A stretch of DNA of 64,000 bases. Source: an uncultured Paracoccaceae bacterium. Lineage in GTDB: Bacteria; Pseudomonadota; Alphaproteobacteria; Rhodobacterales; Rhodobacteraceae. Below are positions 37,322-45,980 of the stretch, in pieces. The position numbers and the translations under genes were made by a program. The notes under the pieces were generated by a model. It did not search any database. It was not told the origin of the DNA and was given only the letters and a program-made list of their open reading frames with translations. The first letter of the stretch is position 1, and each line of letters opens with the position of its first letter. The stretch covers positions 111,678 to 175,677 of the forward strand of contig CANLND010000006.1 in the NCBI GenBank assembly GCA_947492585.1, written 5' to 3'.

Positions 37322-38122
37322 CTAAGTCGCTGTTAGGGCTGCAATTTCGAGATCACGTGCGATCAAATCTTGCGCCTCACCGTTTTGACCACGCCATTGG
37401 CAATATGCCGCCATGCGCCAGTGATACCAAGGTTTGAGCGTGAGATATCGCCTGACCGTATGACGATCCTGATAGGTCTCCAGGAACTCCTGCTCTTCGA
37501 TCGCTGTTAGCGCTTCCCCCCGGTACAAATACTGCATCGCAGGCGACAAAAAGATCGCGAGATCTTCGGCGGGATCGCCGATTTGTGGGCATTGCCAATC
37601 AATTAGGCGCAGCCCCTTAGGTCCACAAACCAGATTGCCGGCCACAGGGTCCCCATGGATAAGAGACAGATGCTTTGTGGGACTGACCGCTGTTCGGGGT
37701 TTCAAACGCGTTAGGGCGCCAACATCTTGTTGCGCGTTCAAAATGGCGTAGGTCTGTTTTTGCAATTCTGCTGAACCATTTTTCCCACGCGGAAGATCAA
37801 TCGATACAGGGCGACAGTGAATCTGTGACAACAACCGTGCGACCGATGCCGGCATTTCACGCCAGTTTCCGCCCGGCTCATGCTGATAGGCGATCCAAGG
37901 CCGTCCGTCATAGCGCCCCATTCCGACAAATTTTGGCGCGATCTCTTGCCCATCCAGAGCTTTCAGAACTGCCGCTTCCCGATCCGACGCATTTGCAAAC
38001 AGAGGATTTTTTCGGCGAACATTATATAGTTTGACCACGATCGCACCCAGCCGCCACACATCGTTTGATCGCCCTCCCCGGAGGGATTGCGGCTCAGTAC
38101 GATACAGATCGTACTCGGGCAA
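37322..38122 (-). CDS. Phosphotransferase, APH/choline-kinase fold
   Basis: 266-residue small-molecule kinase-like protein. The Brenner motif SLIHGDPVAGNLV carries H156, D158 and N163, and the metal Asp is D175 in LRLIDWQCP, followed by GDPAEDLA; the N-lobe ATP lysine is probably in IVVKLYNVRR. This fits the aminoglycoside phosphotransferase / choline kinase group; the substrate is not known. The start is uncertain: the frame opens with TTG at 38122 (MPEYDLYRTEPQSL) without a good ribosome site, and no ATG is nearby. It lies next to the flagellar island but nothing links it to motility. Confidence 0.78.
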   Translation of the reverse strand: MPEYDLYRTEPQSLRGGRSNDVWRLGAIVVKLYNVRRKNPLFANASDREAAVLKALDGQEIAPKFVGMGRYDGRPWIAYQHEPGGNWREMPASVARLLSQIHCRPVSIDLPRGKNGSAELQKQTYAILNAQQDVGALTRLKPRTAVSPTKHLSLIHGDPVAGNLVCGPKGLRLIDWQCPQIGDPAEDLAIFLSPAMQYLYRGEALTAIEEQEFLETYQDRHTVRRYLTLKPWYHWRMAAYCQWRGQNGEAQDLIARDLEIAALTAT

Positions 38123-38230
38123 ATGTGCGGAAAGAGCCGATATAAATTGGCTGGGTAGGGTGGTCAGGGCGTGCTCCGATCGTGATCAAAGAAATAAGAT
38201 CTGGATCAGCGCACGCTCTATTTGACCAGG

Positions 38231-38926
38231 TTACGATCGTCCGTCGCGCAGCGCCGACACAGATGACGCATTGATCGCTGAGCCGCCCGCAAGGATCAAG
38301 TGCACTTGATTGTCTTTCATCTGAGTTTCGACAACAGGCATGTACAGATCAGCCTGTTCCGATTTGATCAGCGTACCTTCTTTATCGTAATTCTCTGCTG
38401 TGAATGAGTAGAGACCTTCAGAGTAAGCTTGGCCCTGATCGTCCAAACCGTCCCAATCCATCGGCTCTGGAATGTCAGGCAACGCGATTCGATCGACCAC
38501 CTTTCCATCCTCATCACGCACCACCAACTTCGCACTATCAGCGTTACTTAATGCCGCCGGGGGAACAATTGTGATTGGAGACGCACCATCAAAATAGCCA
38601 TCCACAGTGGCCCGTGCTTCCATTCCGACCCACCCGGACATCGTTGCCATCGCTGATACATTCATTTGAGATTGCATCGCAGACAACAAATCATTGGTCT
38701 GAACTTGTTGTTCAACTTGCGAAAACTGCGCTAGCTGAGATGCGTATTCAGATGAATCCAATGGTTCAAGCGGATCCTGATATTTTGCCTGCGTCGTGAG
38801 CATTTTCAAGAAGGTCTCAAAATCCGTAGACAATCCGCTTGAGCTACCTTCTTCGGTACCGCCTGAAAAAATAGACGCGGTGTTGGCCGCCGCAGAGGTT
38901 GTTGCTGATATTGCTGGGGTGGTCAT
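38231..38926 (-). CDS. flgD: Flagellar hook capping protein FlgD
   Basis: Scaffold that caps the growing hook and lets FlgE assemble. 231 residues. The conserved N-terminal FlgD core is clear (DFETFLKMLTTQAKYQDPLEPLDSSEYASQLAQFSQVEQ, residues about 35-73), followed by the Tudor/FnIII-like region (VRDEDGKVV, MDWDGLDDQGQAYSEGLYSF). No signal peptide, as expected for a type III export substrate. It starts three bases after the fliK stop, so fliK-flgD are one transcript. flgE, its usual neighbour, is not in the window. Confidence 0.94.
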   Translation of the reverse strand: MTTPAISATTSAAANTASIFSGGTEEGSSSGLSTDFETFLKMLTTQAKYQDPLEPLDSSEYASQLAQFSQVEQQVQTNDLLSAMQSQMNVSAMATMSGWVGMEARATVDGYFDGASPITIVPPAALSNADSAKLVVRDEDGKVVDRIALPDIPEPMDWDGLDDQGQAYSEGLYSFTAENYDKEGTLIKSEQADLYMPVVETQMKDNQVHLILAGGSAINASSVSALRDGRS

Positions 38927-38929
38927 GTT

Positions 38930-40858
38930 TTATACTCTCATATCCAGCCCAGACTCTCCCAGGCGCAGCGATTGAACGATTTGTATTGGGTCGAGCATCT
39001 CATCGACTTCGGTCAGGGTGGGCTCCGTTACAGCTTCGTCTTCAAGCTGATCCGTGGTCTGCGCCGATGAATTGTCATCTTTGAACTCAAAACTCACGTC
39101 CGCAAAACCCATCTCGTGAAACTCACGCTCAAGCTGCTCGATGTGCTTGCGCATAAGGTCACTTGTTTCGGGCCTCTCGGCATTGATGGTGATCTTGACG
39201 CCGGTTTCGCTTGTCTCAACCTGCATTTTTACGCGCCCCAATTCTTTGGGGTTCAACAAGACATCAACCTTCTTTTCGCCTGTCGTCGCAAACGCATCTC
39301 CGAGCTGAGCAGCGATTCGCCGCGCCACGTTCTGCGTATTGGATTTGTTGTTCTTGAATGTCGCCTCGGTCAGCATTTGCGACAGGCCGATGACCTCTAC
39401 GGGTACTGAAAAACCGGTACTCTCTACCACATGCGCGACCCGGTCAGCAGCCTCTGCTGAAGCCCGTGTTTGGGACTGAGTTTGCAATCGAACCTGATGT
39501 ACCAAGCGCTGCACAGCCTGAGGAATTACAGTTTGTGTTGGGGAGTTGTGAATGGCACGTTCGATCAACCGCTCTTGACCAACTTCACGCGTAATATCGA
39601 TGCTATCCTCAGCGGCACCACTGTCATCGTCTACAGTCTTAGATGACTCTGTTTGCTCAACAGCTTTTGCCTGACGTGCCGCCATTGCCGCGGTCACGGA
39701 CTGCTGGACGACAGTCGTTTGTGCCGTAGCAGCAGGTCGCGTTTCACCACTCAGACGGCTCAGAACCGCAGGCTCGTCGTCTGAACGTAACAACCGTTGA
39801 GAATCCCCTGGATCCTCAGAGTTTTGACCAAATTGTTGAGAAAGCGAGCGTTGAGCGCTAGCAGGCTGCGCAGGCGTCACGTTTTGTGCAGCTACAGGCG
39901 CCGAATTCTGAGGCTTTTCGCCCTGTTTGTTCCCCTCAACCGCTCGGGCGACCTCTACTGTGTCAGAATCGTCTGAGGGGCGCATACGTCCCCCAGAATC
40001 CAAAGTGCCCGCCTGCGCAGAACGCGCAGCATTGTCGGGAAAAGTAGAGGATGGAGCCGGTTGCGCTACTGGAGTGGATTTATTTGTGACATCTGCCGCA
40101 TCCGCATCTACGTCCTCGGAGGGTTGTGTTGCGACTACAGTCGACGACACTTCACCCTGCGCCGGTCTTACCACAGCGTGTTGAGGCGCCTCAGCAGGTG
40201 CCCGTTTCTCGCTTTTGGGCGTCAATTTTTCGCCGGTGGCCCCCTCAGCGGCGGTTGTCGGAGACGTTGCACGCAATGCGGCGTTTACATTTTGTGATAC
40301 CGTAGGACTCTTTTCGAGCGTGTCCTGTGGAACCGAAACTGGAACCGGAGCGACCGCTGGCTTCTCAACTTGTTTTGTCGGGGACAGCCCACGTGTTACG
40401 CCCTCATGCACTGGCGCTTTTTGTAAGGGCTGCTCAGGCAACGGAGTGGAAACGGCGACTTCAACCGCGTGTTGCACGGCCGAATCATTCGGCGGCACCT
40501 CCACTTCAACGGACAGCTCAGCGTTCGACAGCGTATCAACACCCCTTGGATCTGGATCTTCGGCGGCGAATACTTCTACGTCTGTCGAAACCGTGATTTC
40601 AGGTGTTGGCGTGACTTCAGGTGCTGGCGTGGCATCACCTTCAGAACTGCGTTCCGCCAACACTTTACCCGCATCCGTCGTCTTGCCAGCATCCGTTGGC
40701 GTTTCAGGCCCCGTATTGGCATTCTCGCGAGACGTTCCTTCGAAATGCCTCTCAAAACTATCCCGCGCCGGTCGGTCCGCAGTTTCAACGGTTTTCGCGC
40801 TTTTAACAGCATCCTGGTTGTGACCAGAGACCTGTCTTAATATCCCAGAGTTGATCAT
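38930..40858 (-). CDS. fliK: Flagellar hook-length control protein FliK
   Basis: Secreted ruler that measures the hook and switches export specificity through FlhB. 642 residues if the ATG at 40858 (MINSGILRQVSGHN) is used; an ATG at 40873 is an alternative. Residues about 20-420 are low-complexity Ala/Pro/Thr/Glu-rich, the ruler part. The C-terminal Flg_hook domain is at about 540-620 (VLLNPKELGRVKMQVETSE and IEQLEREFHEMGFADVSFEF). Long antisense frames seen here are artefacts of the biased composition. First gene of the fliK-flgD unit, divergent from the rod-binding gene, with a CtrA-like site between. Confidence 0.92.
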   Translation of the reverse strand: MINSGILRQVSGHNQDAVKSAKTVETADRPARDSFERHFEGTSRENANTGPETPTDAGKTTDAGKVLAERSSEGDATPAPEVTPTPEITVSTDVEVFAAEDPDPRGVDTLSNAELSVEVEVPPNDSAVQHAVEVAVSTPLPEQPLQKAPVHEGVTRGLSPTKQVEKPAVAPVPVSVPQDTLEKSPTVSQNVNAALRATSPTTAAEGATGEKLTPKSEKRAPAEAPQHAVVRPAQGEVSSTVVATQPSEDVDADAADVTNKSTPVAQPAPSSTFPDNAARSAQAGTLDSGGRMRPSDDSDTVEVARAVEGNKQGEKPQNSAPVAAQNVTPAQPASAQRSLSQQFGQNSEDPGDSQRLLRSDDEPAVLSRLSGETRPAATAQTTVVQQSVTAAMAARQAKAVEQTESSKTVDDDSGAAEDSIDITREVGQERLIERAIHNSPTQTVIPQAVQRLVHQVRLQTQSQTRASAEAADRVAHVVESTGFSVPVEVIGLSQMLTEATFKNNKSNTQNVARRIAAQLGDAFATTGEKKVDVLLNPKELGRVKMQVETSETGVKITINAERPETSDLMRKHIEQLEREFHEMGFADVSFEFKDDNSSAQTTDQLEDEAVTEPTLTEVDEMLDPIQIVQSLRLGESGLDMRV

Positions 40859-40907
40859 AGGTGTTCCAGACATTCTATCTTGACACAACGACCCTAACAA
40901 AAACCGG

Positions 40908-40922
40908 TTACCGTATTTTTAA
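40908..40922. promoter_or_regulatory. CtrA-like box between fliK and the rod-binding gene
   Basis: TTAC-CGTATTT-TTAA, followed by C: one mismatch to the CtrA consensus TTAA-N7-TTAA(C). It is in the 128-base divergent control region (40859-40986). Confidence 0.5.
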
Positions 40923-40986
40923 CCGCTCTTGGGGCATTCTGAGAAAAGTCGATGCAAATCGGGCTTATTCTCAAATGAGGTCCAGA

Positions 40987-41271
40987 ATGGATAATATACT
41001 GAATAGCCGCGCGCCCAACGGACATGCGCCCGCAAAAATGCTCCCCCTCGAAAAAGACCCCATGCGCAAGGCAGCGATGGATCTTGAGGCCTCTTTTCTA
41101 ACCGAAATGCTGAAATCCGCCGGCTTGGGCGAATCACGCGATGCCTTTGGAGGCGGCGCGGGCGAAGACCAATTCTCCAGCTTTCTCGTCCGCGCGCAGG
41201 CTGAACAGATCACCAAGGCGGGCGGCATCGGCCTTGCCGAATCTCTTTATCACGCACTGAAGGAAAAATAG
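40987..41271 (+). CDS. Rod-binding protein (FlgJ N-terminal-like)
   Basis: 94-residue protein matching the rod-binding domain of FlgJ (MRKAAMDLEASFLTEMLKSAGLGE, then FSSFLVRAQAEQITKAGGIGLAESL). It lacks the muramidase domain found in enterobacterial FlgJ, as is normal in Alphaproteobacteria, where a separate SltF-type enzyme opens the wall. It should cap the growing rod in the periplasm. The ATG at 40987 is six bases after GAGG; upstream in-frame codons read through the promoter region. First gene of a plus-strand unit with the FlgN-like chaperone. Confidence 0.9.
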   Translation: MDNILNSRAPNGHAPAKMLPLEKDPMRKAAMDLEASFLTEMLKSAGLGESRDAFGGGAGEDQFSSFLVRAQAEQITKAGGIGLAESLYHALKEK

Positions 41272-41273
41272 TC

Positions 41274-41633
41274 ATGACCGAACCTACCTCCCAAGACCTG
41301 ATTGATACATTGGATGGCATCCTCGAACAGGAACGCACCGCATTGGTACATGGTCAATTGGATCAGCTCGAATCGCTTCTGGAGCAAAAGGACGATGTTA
41401 TCAGCCAGCTGACGACGATCGATGCCCTAGAACAAGACGCTCTGGAAACCATCCAGACCAAAGTGTCACGCAATCAAGTTCTCTTGGACAGTGCGATGGA
41501 AGGTATCCGTGCAGTGGCCTCCCGCATGCAAGAACTCAAACGCGTGCGCCGCGGATTGGACATCTATGACAAATCCGGCCGCAAAACCAGCCACCCCAAT
41601 GGATACAGCATGAAACTAGAGAAGCGCGCCTAA
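41274..41633 (+). CDS. FlgN-like flagellar chaperone
   Basis: 119-residue cytosolic protein, almost entirely predicted helical (LIDTLDGILEQERTALVHGQ, LDQLESLLEQKDDVISQL), ending in a basic tail (RRGLDIYDKSGRKTSHPNG). Size, helical hairpin pattern and place next to the rod-binding gene and flagellin are those of FlgN, which keeps FlgK and FlgL soluble before export. Sequence conservation in FlgN is low, so the call leans on context. It starts two bases after the previous stop. Confidence 0.7.
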   Translation: MTEPTSQDLIDTLDGILEQERTALVHGQLDQLESLLEQKDDVISQLTTIDALEQDALETIQTKVSRNQVLLDSAMEGIRAVASRMQELKRVRRGLDIYDKSGRKTSHPNGYSMKLEKRA

Positions 41634-41849
41634 TACATGGGGATTTAAGGAAAATTCTAACTTTCAAAGTTTTCCTCTTAGCACTCCTTTAGGATCTAGT
41701 GGTGCATGTTGTCTGTGCATCTCGAGAAACGGGGTGGCGCGAAAGCCAACGGCAGATCGCATTGTCAGAAAGACGGTAGAGAGCGTCCTCTTCGGAGGGC
41801 AGGGATATACTGAGGGAAAAATACCCCTCACACACAAGGAATACATGCT

Positions 41850-43061
41850 ATGTCCAGCATTCTGACCAACAACGGCGCCATGGTTGCGCTGCAGACCCTG
41901 AAAACCATCAACATGGATATGGAAGGTCTGCAAAATAAGATCTCCACCGGTAAAAAAGTCTCCAACGCCAGCGACAACTCTGCGGTTTGGGCAATCGCCA
42001 AAACCATGGAATCGGATGTAGGCGGTTTTAAGGCTGTCTCCGAAAGCCTAGCGCTTGGCAGCTCCAAAGTTGCGGTTGCCCAGAATGCAGCTGAATCCAT
42101 TACCGATCTTCTCATCGAAGTGAAAGGAAAGATCGCCGCAGCACAAGATGCCACCACCGATGACCGCGCCAAACTTCAAACAGACATCGGTGCTCTCAGA
42201 GATCAAGTGATTGCTGTTGTAGAAGCAGCGCAGTTCAACGGTACAAATCTGATTGATGGTGGGGCTGGGGCCAGCATTCTATCATCTCTGAACCGTGACA
42301 GCGCTGGCAATGTATCATCTGAGTCAATTACTGTGGCGAACCAGGATTTGGCGACAGGTGGCTACACTCTAAAAGCTGCGTTTACTGGCTCTGCTGGTGC
42401 CTCCACTGCAGCGGATACATTCGCAACTACCCTTGCCGCCAATAGCGGTACAGCAGTAAACGTTGTTATTGTTGACCCGACATATGCCGCCGGAGACTCA
42501 ATCTCAATCTCAATTGGCGACGAAACGGTCAGCCACACTGTGACTGCTGAAGATGTCGCCTCCACATCTACACATGACTTGATCGCGACTTCGTTGAAAA
42601 GTAAAATCGACGAACTTGGCATCGAAGGTCTTGTAGTTGACTACAACGCTGCCAATGCTGGCACGCTGGCAATTACTACAAACGGTGGCACTGGTACGAC
42701 TCAAGACCTTACACTAACCGGCCAGTTCACAAATGCCGGGTCCGGTGGTTTGGGCGCCTTGGCTGGAATCAACGTCTCATCTAATGCCTCAGGTGCACTT
42801 ACAACAATTGAAGGTTTGATTGACACTGCACGTGACGCGTCCGCAAACTTGGGTTCCGCTGCAGGCCGGATTAATAAGCAGGCTGCCTTCATCAGCAATC
42901 TGTCTGACTCGCTGACATCCGGCGTTGGTTCTCTGGTAGATGCGGATATGGAAAAAGCATCTGCGCGTCTGAAGGCTCTGCAAACACAGCAGCAGCTGGG
43001 TGCACAGGCCCTGTCGATTGCCAACTCGGCGCCGCAGGCTCTGCTGACACTGTTCCGTTAA
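41850..43061 (+). CDS. fliC: Flagellin
   Basis: Filament subunit, exported by the flagellar type III system. 403 residues. The N-terminal D0/D1 region (SSILTNNGAMVALQTLKTIN onward, 1 to about 140) and C-terminal region (SLVDADMEKASARLKALQTQ, QQLGAQALSIANSAPQALL, about 320-403) are conserved; residues about 160-300 are a variable, Ser/Thr/Ala-rich surface part with no Cys. The ATG at 41850 is nine bases after AAGGA. The 216-base leader/promoter region (41634-41849) has a weak AGGAAAA/TTTTCCT inverted repeat but no promoter I could name. flaF and flbT follow; FlbT in Caulobacter binds flagellin mRNA leaders. Confidence 0.96.
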   Translation: MSSILTNNGAMVALQTLKTINMDMEGLQNKISTGKKVSNASDNSAVWAIAKTMESDVGGFKAVSESLALGSSKVAVAQNAAESITDLLIEVKGKIAAAQDATTDDRAKLQTDIGALRDQVIAVVEAAQFNGTNLIDGGAGASILSSLNRDSAGNVSSESITVANQDLATGGYTLKAAFTGSAGASTAADTFATTLAANSGTAVNVVIVDPTYAAGDSISISIGDETVSHTVTAEDVASTSTHDLIATSLKSKIDELGIEGLVVDYNAANAGTLAITTNGGTGTTQDLTLTGQFTNAGSGGLGALAGINVSSNASGALTTIEGLIDTARDASANLGSAAGRINKQAAFISNLSDSLTSGVGSLVDADMEKASARLKALQTQQQLGAQALSIANSAPQALLTLFR

Positions 43062-43071
43062 TACACGGATT

Positions 43072-43098
43072 GATCAGAGCGCCTCTGGCGCTCTGATC
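43072..43098. terminator. Strong hairpin between fliC and flaF
   Basis: Perfect 12-base stem GATCAGAGCGCC / GGCGCTCTGATC (43072-43083 and 43087-43098) with a three-base loop, 10 bases after the flagellin stop. It is followed by C residues, not T, so it may stabilise the flagellin mRNA end or attenuate read-through into flaF rather than terminate fully. Confidence 0.7.
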
Positions 43099-43140
43099 CC
43101 CCATGCCGTTGTGCCCAAGACCAGAAGGTAAGGAAAAGAC

Positions 43141-43512
43141 GTGAACGCAGCCCTGAAAGCCAAGAACCTTTACGGCAACGCTCGTAAAACCACGCGATCT
43201 ACGATCGATACAGAATATGAATTGCTTGGCCAATTGACCCACCGGATGATTGCCGCCACACGCAAAGGCAAACCCGGCTTTAATGAGCTGGTCGCTGCGC
43301 TCCACGACAACCGAAAGCTTTGGACATTGTTTGTTGCTGACATCTCATATGCTGACAATGATCTTCCCAAAGATCTGAAAGAGAACATTCTCTACCTTTC
43401 TGAATTTACCGCACAACACACCAACCAGGTCCTCGCCCGCAAGGCTGACGTCAGACCATTGGTAGAAATTAACACGGCCATCATGCGTGGCCTTCGCAGT
43501 GGAGGCTCTTAA
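43141..43512 (+). CDS. flaF: Flagellar biosynthesis regulator FlaF
   Basis: 123-residue alphaproteobacterial protein required for flagellin synthesis and secretion, acting opposite to FlbT. The family pattern is clear: YGNARKTTRSTIDTEYELL, ALHDNRKLWTLFVADIS and LPKDLKENILYLSEFTAQH. The GTG start at 43141 is preceded by AAGGAAAAGAC. flbT starts two bases after its stop; the flaF-flbT pair next to flagellin is a hallmark of Alphaproteobacteria. Confidence 0.95.
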   Translation: MNAALKAKNLYGNARKTTRSTIDTEYELLGQLTHRMIAATRKGKPGFNELVAALHDNRKLWTLFVADISYADNDLPKDLKENILYLSEFTAQHTNQVLARKADVRPLVEINTAIMRGLRSGGS

Positions 43513-43514
43513 TC

Positions 43515-43919
43515 ATGAGCGGACTGGTCCTAAAACTTGCACCCAAAGAGCGCGTTCTGGTGAACGGCGCTGTCATCGAAAACGGTGATCGCCGCAGCCG
43601 CCTGTCCATTGTGACACCGGATGCAAACATCCTGCGCCTGCGGGACGCAATTTCCCCCGAAGACGCCAACACCCCCGTACGTCGTGTCTGCTATGCGATG
43701 CAGCTGATTTTGACCGGTGATGTAGATCCACAAGAAGACCGGATGCAAATGCTGCGTCGGATCGAAGAACTGAGCCAGGTTTTCACCGATGCCGACAGTC
43801 GCGCGTCCCTTGCCGAGGCGACAGACGCGTTTCTCGAAGACAACCACTACCGATGCCTAAAGGCTTTGCGCGCGCTATTACCGCGTGAAAATCGGCTGCT
43901 GGCAATTAGACCATCATAG
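43515..43919 (+). CDS. flbT: Flagellum biosynthesis repressor FlbT
   Basis: 134-residue post-transcriptional regulator; in Caulobacter it binds the flagellin mRNA leader and promotes decay until the hook is built. Family segments LVLKLAPKERVLVNGAVIENGD, RLRDAISPEDANTPVRRVCY and QLILTGDVDP are present. Two bases after flaF. The likely target here is the long fliC leader upstream of 41850 (inference). Last gene of the plus-strand flagellin unit; no clear terminator follows. Confidence 0.95.
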   Translation: MSGLVLKLAPKERVLVNGAVIENGDRRSRLSIVTPDANILRLRDAISPEDANTPVRRVCYAMQLILTGDVDPQEDRMQMLRRIEELSQVFTDADSRASLAEATDAFLEDNHYRCLKALRALLPRENRLLAIRPS

Positions 43920-44569
43920 AGACTATGTATCCGGCCGGCGTCCGTGTGCTCCCTTATGTTCACGGATCAAATTGGCACATGCAAACCGTCTCCAATTCTG
44001 TGTAAATCGCGAAACCGGTATTCGATGTAAATACGCCGCGGTCAAAATTGACTGAACACATCGGCCAGTTACGCAGATACAGCGAAATCTCTAGTAGTAT
44101 CGCCCCCTAGGCCAAAGATAACGGAGCACTATGTTACGTGCTTCATATCTAAGGGCCTTGTGGCACATGCTAACGACCGAGCTGACTGCTCCTTTTTGCG
44201 GACGCAAATATTGCTCAACCTTCGTGACAGATGTGCCAAGCGCGGTACAGCCTGAGAGTAGTGAGCCGCGCTATTGGACCGCACCAGTTGTCCGGTGCCG
44301 CTGCCCACGGGATGTCGGCGATAATGCGGATCTGGATCTCCACAACCTGCCGATCACAGTCCCAAACATTCAACGTTTCAATAACAACGAAGCTGGCGGA
44401 CGTTCTCTTCACCTTGAGCACGAATAGTACCCGTGCTGCCGCTGAAAAGATTCAGTCGGCCTGCTTCGCTGGGCTCACGTTCAGCGTCCCTGCCTGCCTG
44501 ATTGTACAATACTGCACATCGCAAAACCATCGCTTTGCGTTTATGATCCGCTTGTTTCGCACCATTCTA
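43920..44569. other. 650-base region of uncertain content between flbT and fliI
   Basis: Lies between converging flbT and fliI. No recognised gene. Several overlapping frames of 60-120 codons exist on both strands, none with clear protein character; one (44131-44427) has a good ribosome site and is listed separately. Base composition is nearer 50% GC than the genes around it, which may indicate acquired DNA, a decayed gene or a small RNA. Confidence 0.4.
44131..44427 (+). CDS. Possible small protein, 98 residues
   Basis: Frame starting MLRASYLRALWHMLTTEL and ending AGGRSLHLEHE, with ATG at 44131 preceded by GGAG at five bases. It contains five Cys. No family is recognised. Third-position GC is only moderate and overlapping frames of similar length exist, so this could be chance. 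Listed because of the ribosome site and because it fills part of an otherwise empty 650-base gap. Confidence 0.22.
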   Translation: MLRASYLRALWHMLTTELTAPFCGRKYCSTFVTDVPSAVQPESSEPRYWTAPVVRCRCPRDVGDNADLDLHNLPITVPNIQRFNNNEAGGRSLHLEHE

Positions 44570-45892
44570 TCAGCGTCCCGCGCGGCGTAACAACAAGCTC
44601 AGACGTGAAAAGCTGCTATCGATCCCGTCAGGAGACTCTTTTCCAAAAAACGCGTCGAGTTCCGGCCATAGCTTGACCGCCTGATCCAAAACAACGTCAT
44701 TGCCCTGCGAATAAAGACCCGCGCGGATCATGACTTCACTTTGCTCATACGCCCCCAGATATTTTCGCACCTCAAGTATTTGAGCATTCTCTTCTGGCGT
44801 GGCAGCGGCTGGCAAACTGCGAGATACAGATCTTGAGACATCGATCGCAGGGAACCGACCTCGTTCCGCAATATCTCTGTTGAGAACAATATGCCCATCC
44901 AACACACCACGCAGGATGTCGGCGATCGGCTCATCCATATCCGATCCTGCGACAAGTACGCTAAAGACTGCGGTAATGTCTCCCTGCCCGTCCTGTCCGG
45001 GGCCTGCGCGCTCACACAGACCGGTGATCAATGGTGTCACTGATGGAGGGTAGCCGCGCAAAGCTGGGGCCTCACCAGACGCGACAGAGATCTCACGGTG
45101 GGCTTCAGCAAATCGAGTTACGGAATCGGCCAGAAATAAAACGGTTTTTCCCTGATCTCGAAAATGTTCCGCCACCGACATTGCCGCCCAGGCACACCGC
45201 CGCCGCACCAACGCGGACTGGTCAGACGTAGCAGCAACAACGACAGCGCGACTCATCCCTTCGGGACCTAGAACATGTTCCACAAAATGATTCACCTCGC
45301 GCCCCCGTTCACCAATCAATGCCATGACGACGACGTCCGCATCCATTGCCTTAGCCAAGGTCGCAAGAAGCGTTGATTTACCAACACCCGATCCAGCAAA
45401 AAGCCCAACGCGCTGTCCTTTTACGATGGGGAGTATCGTGTTCAGCAAGGCCAGCCCCGTGGGCATTCGCTCGCCGAGGCCGCGCCTAGAAGCCGCTTTT
45501 GGCGGCGGCGCCATCAGATCGCGCGCCTGTTCGCCGCGCAGCATAGGACGGCCGTCCAACGGCTGCCCGAACGGATCGATCACTCGGCCTATCCAATTGT
45601 CAGCAGGGGCAAAATCCTGTGTCGGGTGCAGTAAAACGGCATCGTCCATACGAATACGATCCGGCGCCGTGTCCGGCAACATACTCACCGTATCGCCGTC
45701 AATTTTCATGACTTCTCCGGCCAGCTCATCTCCGGGGGCGCGGCGCAACAGCACACGATCGCCAATCCGCGCAACACGTGAGAGGCCGGAGACCTTGACC
45801 ACTCCGTCAGAAACTCCGGACACGCGTCCAACAGCCTTGGCCAGCTTCTTTGACGCGAGTTCTTCGGTCAGTGCGTTCAGTTCGGGGATCAT
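44570..45892 (-). CDS. fliI: Flagellum-specific ATPase FliI
   Basis: Hexameric ATPase of the flagellar export gate, related to F1-beta. 440 residues. Walker A AGSGVGKST (166-174), the GERGREVNHFVEHV segment, Walker B VLFLADSVTRFAEAHRE, and RGYPPSVTPLITGLCERAG are all present. The ATG at 45892 (MIPELNALTEEL) is nine bases after GGAG; the longer open frame reads into the flgB control region. It is alone on the minus strand, divergent from flgB and apart from fliH, which is near fliF. Confidence 0.95.
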   Translation of the reverse strand: MIPELNALTEELASKKLAKAVGRVSGVSDGVVKVSGLSRVARIGDRVLLRRAPGDELAGEVMKIDGDTVSMLPDTAPDRIRMDDAVLLHPTQDFAPADNWIGRVIDPFGQPLDGRPMLRGEQARDLMAPPPKAASRRGLGERMPTGLALLNTILPIVKGQRVGLFAGSGVGKSTLLATLAKAMDADVVVMALIGERGREVNHFVEHVLGPEGMSRAVVVAATSDQSALVRRRCAWAAMSVAEHFRDQGKTVLFLADSVTRFAEAHREISVASGEAPALRGYPPSVTPLITGLCERAGPGQDGQGDITAVFSVLVAGSDMDEPIADILRGVLDGHIVLNRDIAERGRFPAIDVSRSVSRSLPAAATPEENAQILEVRKYLGAYEQSEVMIRAGLYSQGNDVVLDQAVKLWPELDAFFGKESPDGIDSSFSRLSLLLRRAGR

Positions 45893-45942
45893 GATCGGAT
45901 TCTCCAATGTGCCTCTGAAAACAATTTCTAAAGGAATCAGGG

Positions 45943-45957
45943 TTAAGCCTTGATTGA
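45943..45957. promoter_or_regulatory. CtrA-like box between fliI and flgB
   Basis: TTAA-GCCTTGA-TTGA: one mismatch to TTAA-N7-TTAA, 24 bases before the flgB GTG in an 88-base divergent gap. Confidence 0.42.
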
Positions 45958-45980
45958 AATTGTTCGAGGGAGAAGCCCCG

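Noticed and set aside
40215..40823. Long plus-strand frame opposite fliK, Ser/Thr/Gly-rich
   Set aside because: It is a mirror of the low-complexity part of fliK; no start site or family similarity.
41691..41849. Sigma-28 or sigma-54 promoter before flagellin
   Set aside because: A GGTGGCGCG stretch looked like a -24 element, but the GC doublet at the required spacing is missing; no sigma-28 consensus was found.
44231..44590. 119-codon plus-strand frame overlapping the end of fliI
   Set aside because: It overlaps the 3' end of fliI in antisense, has no ribosome site and competes with two other frames of equal quality.
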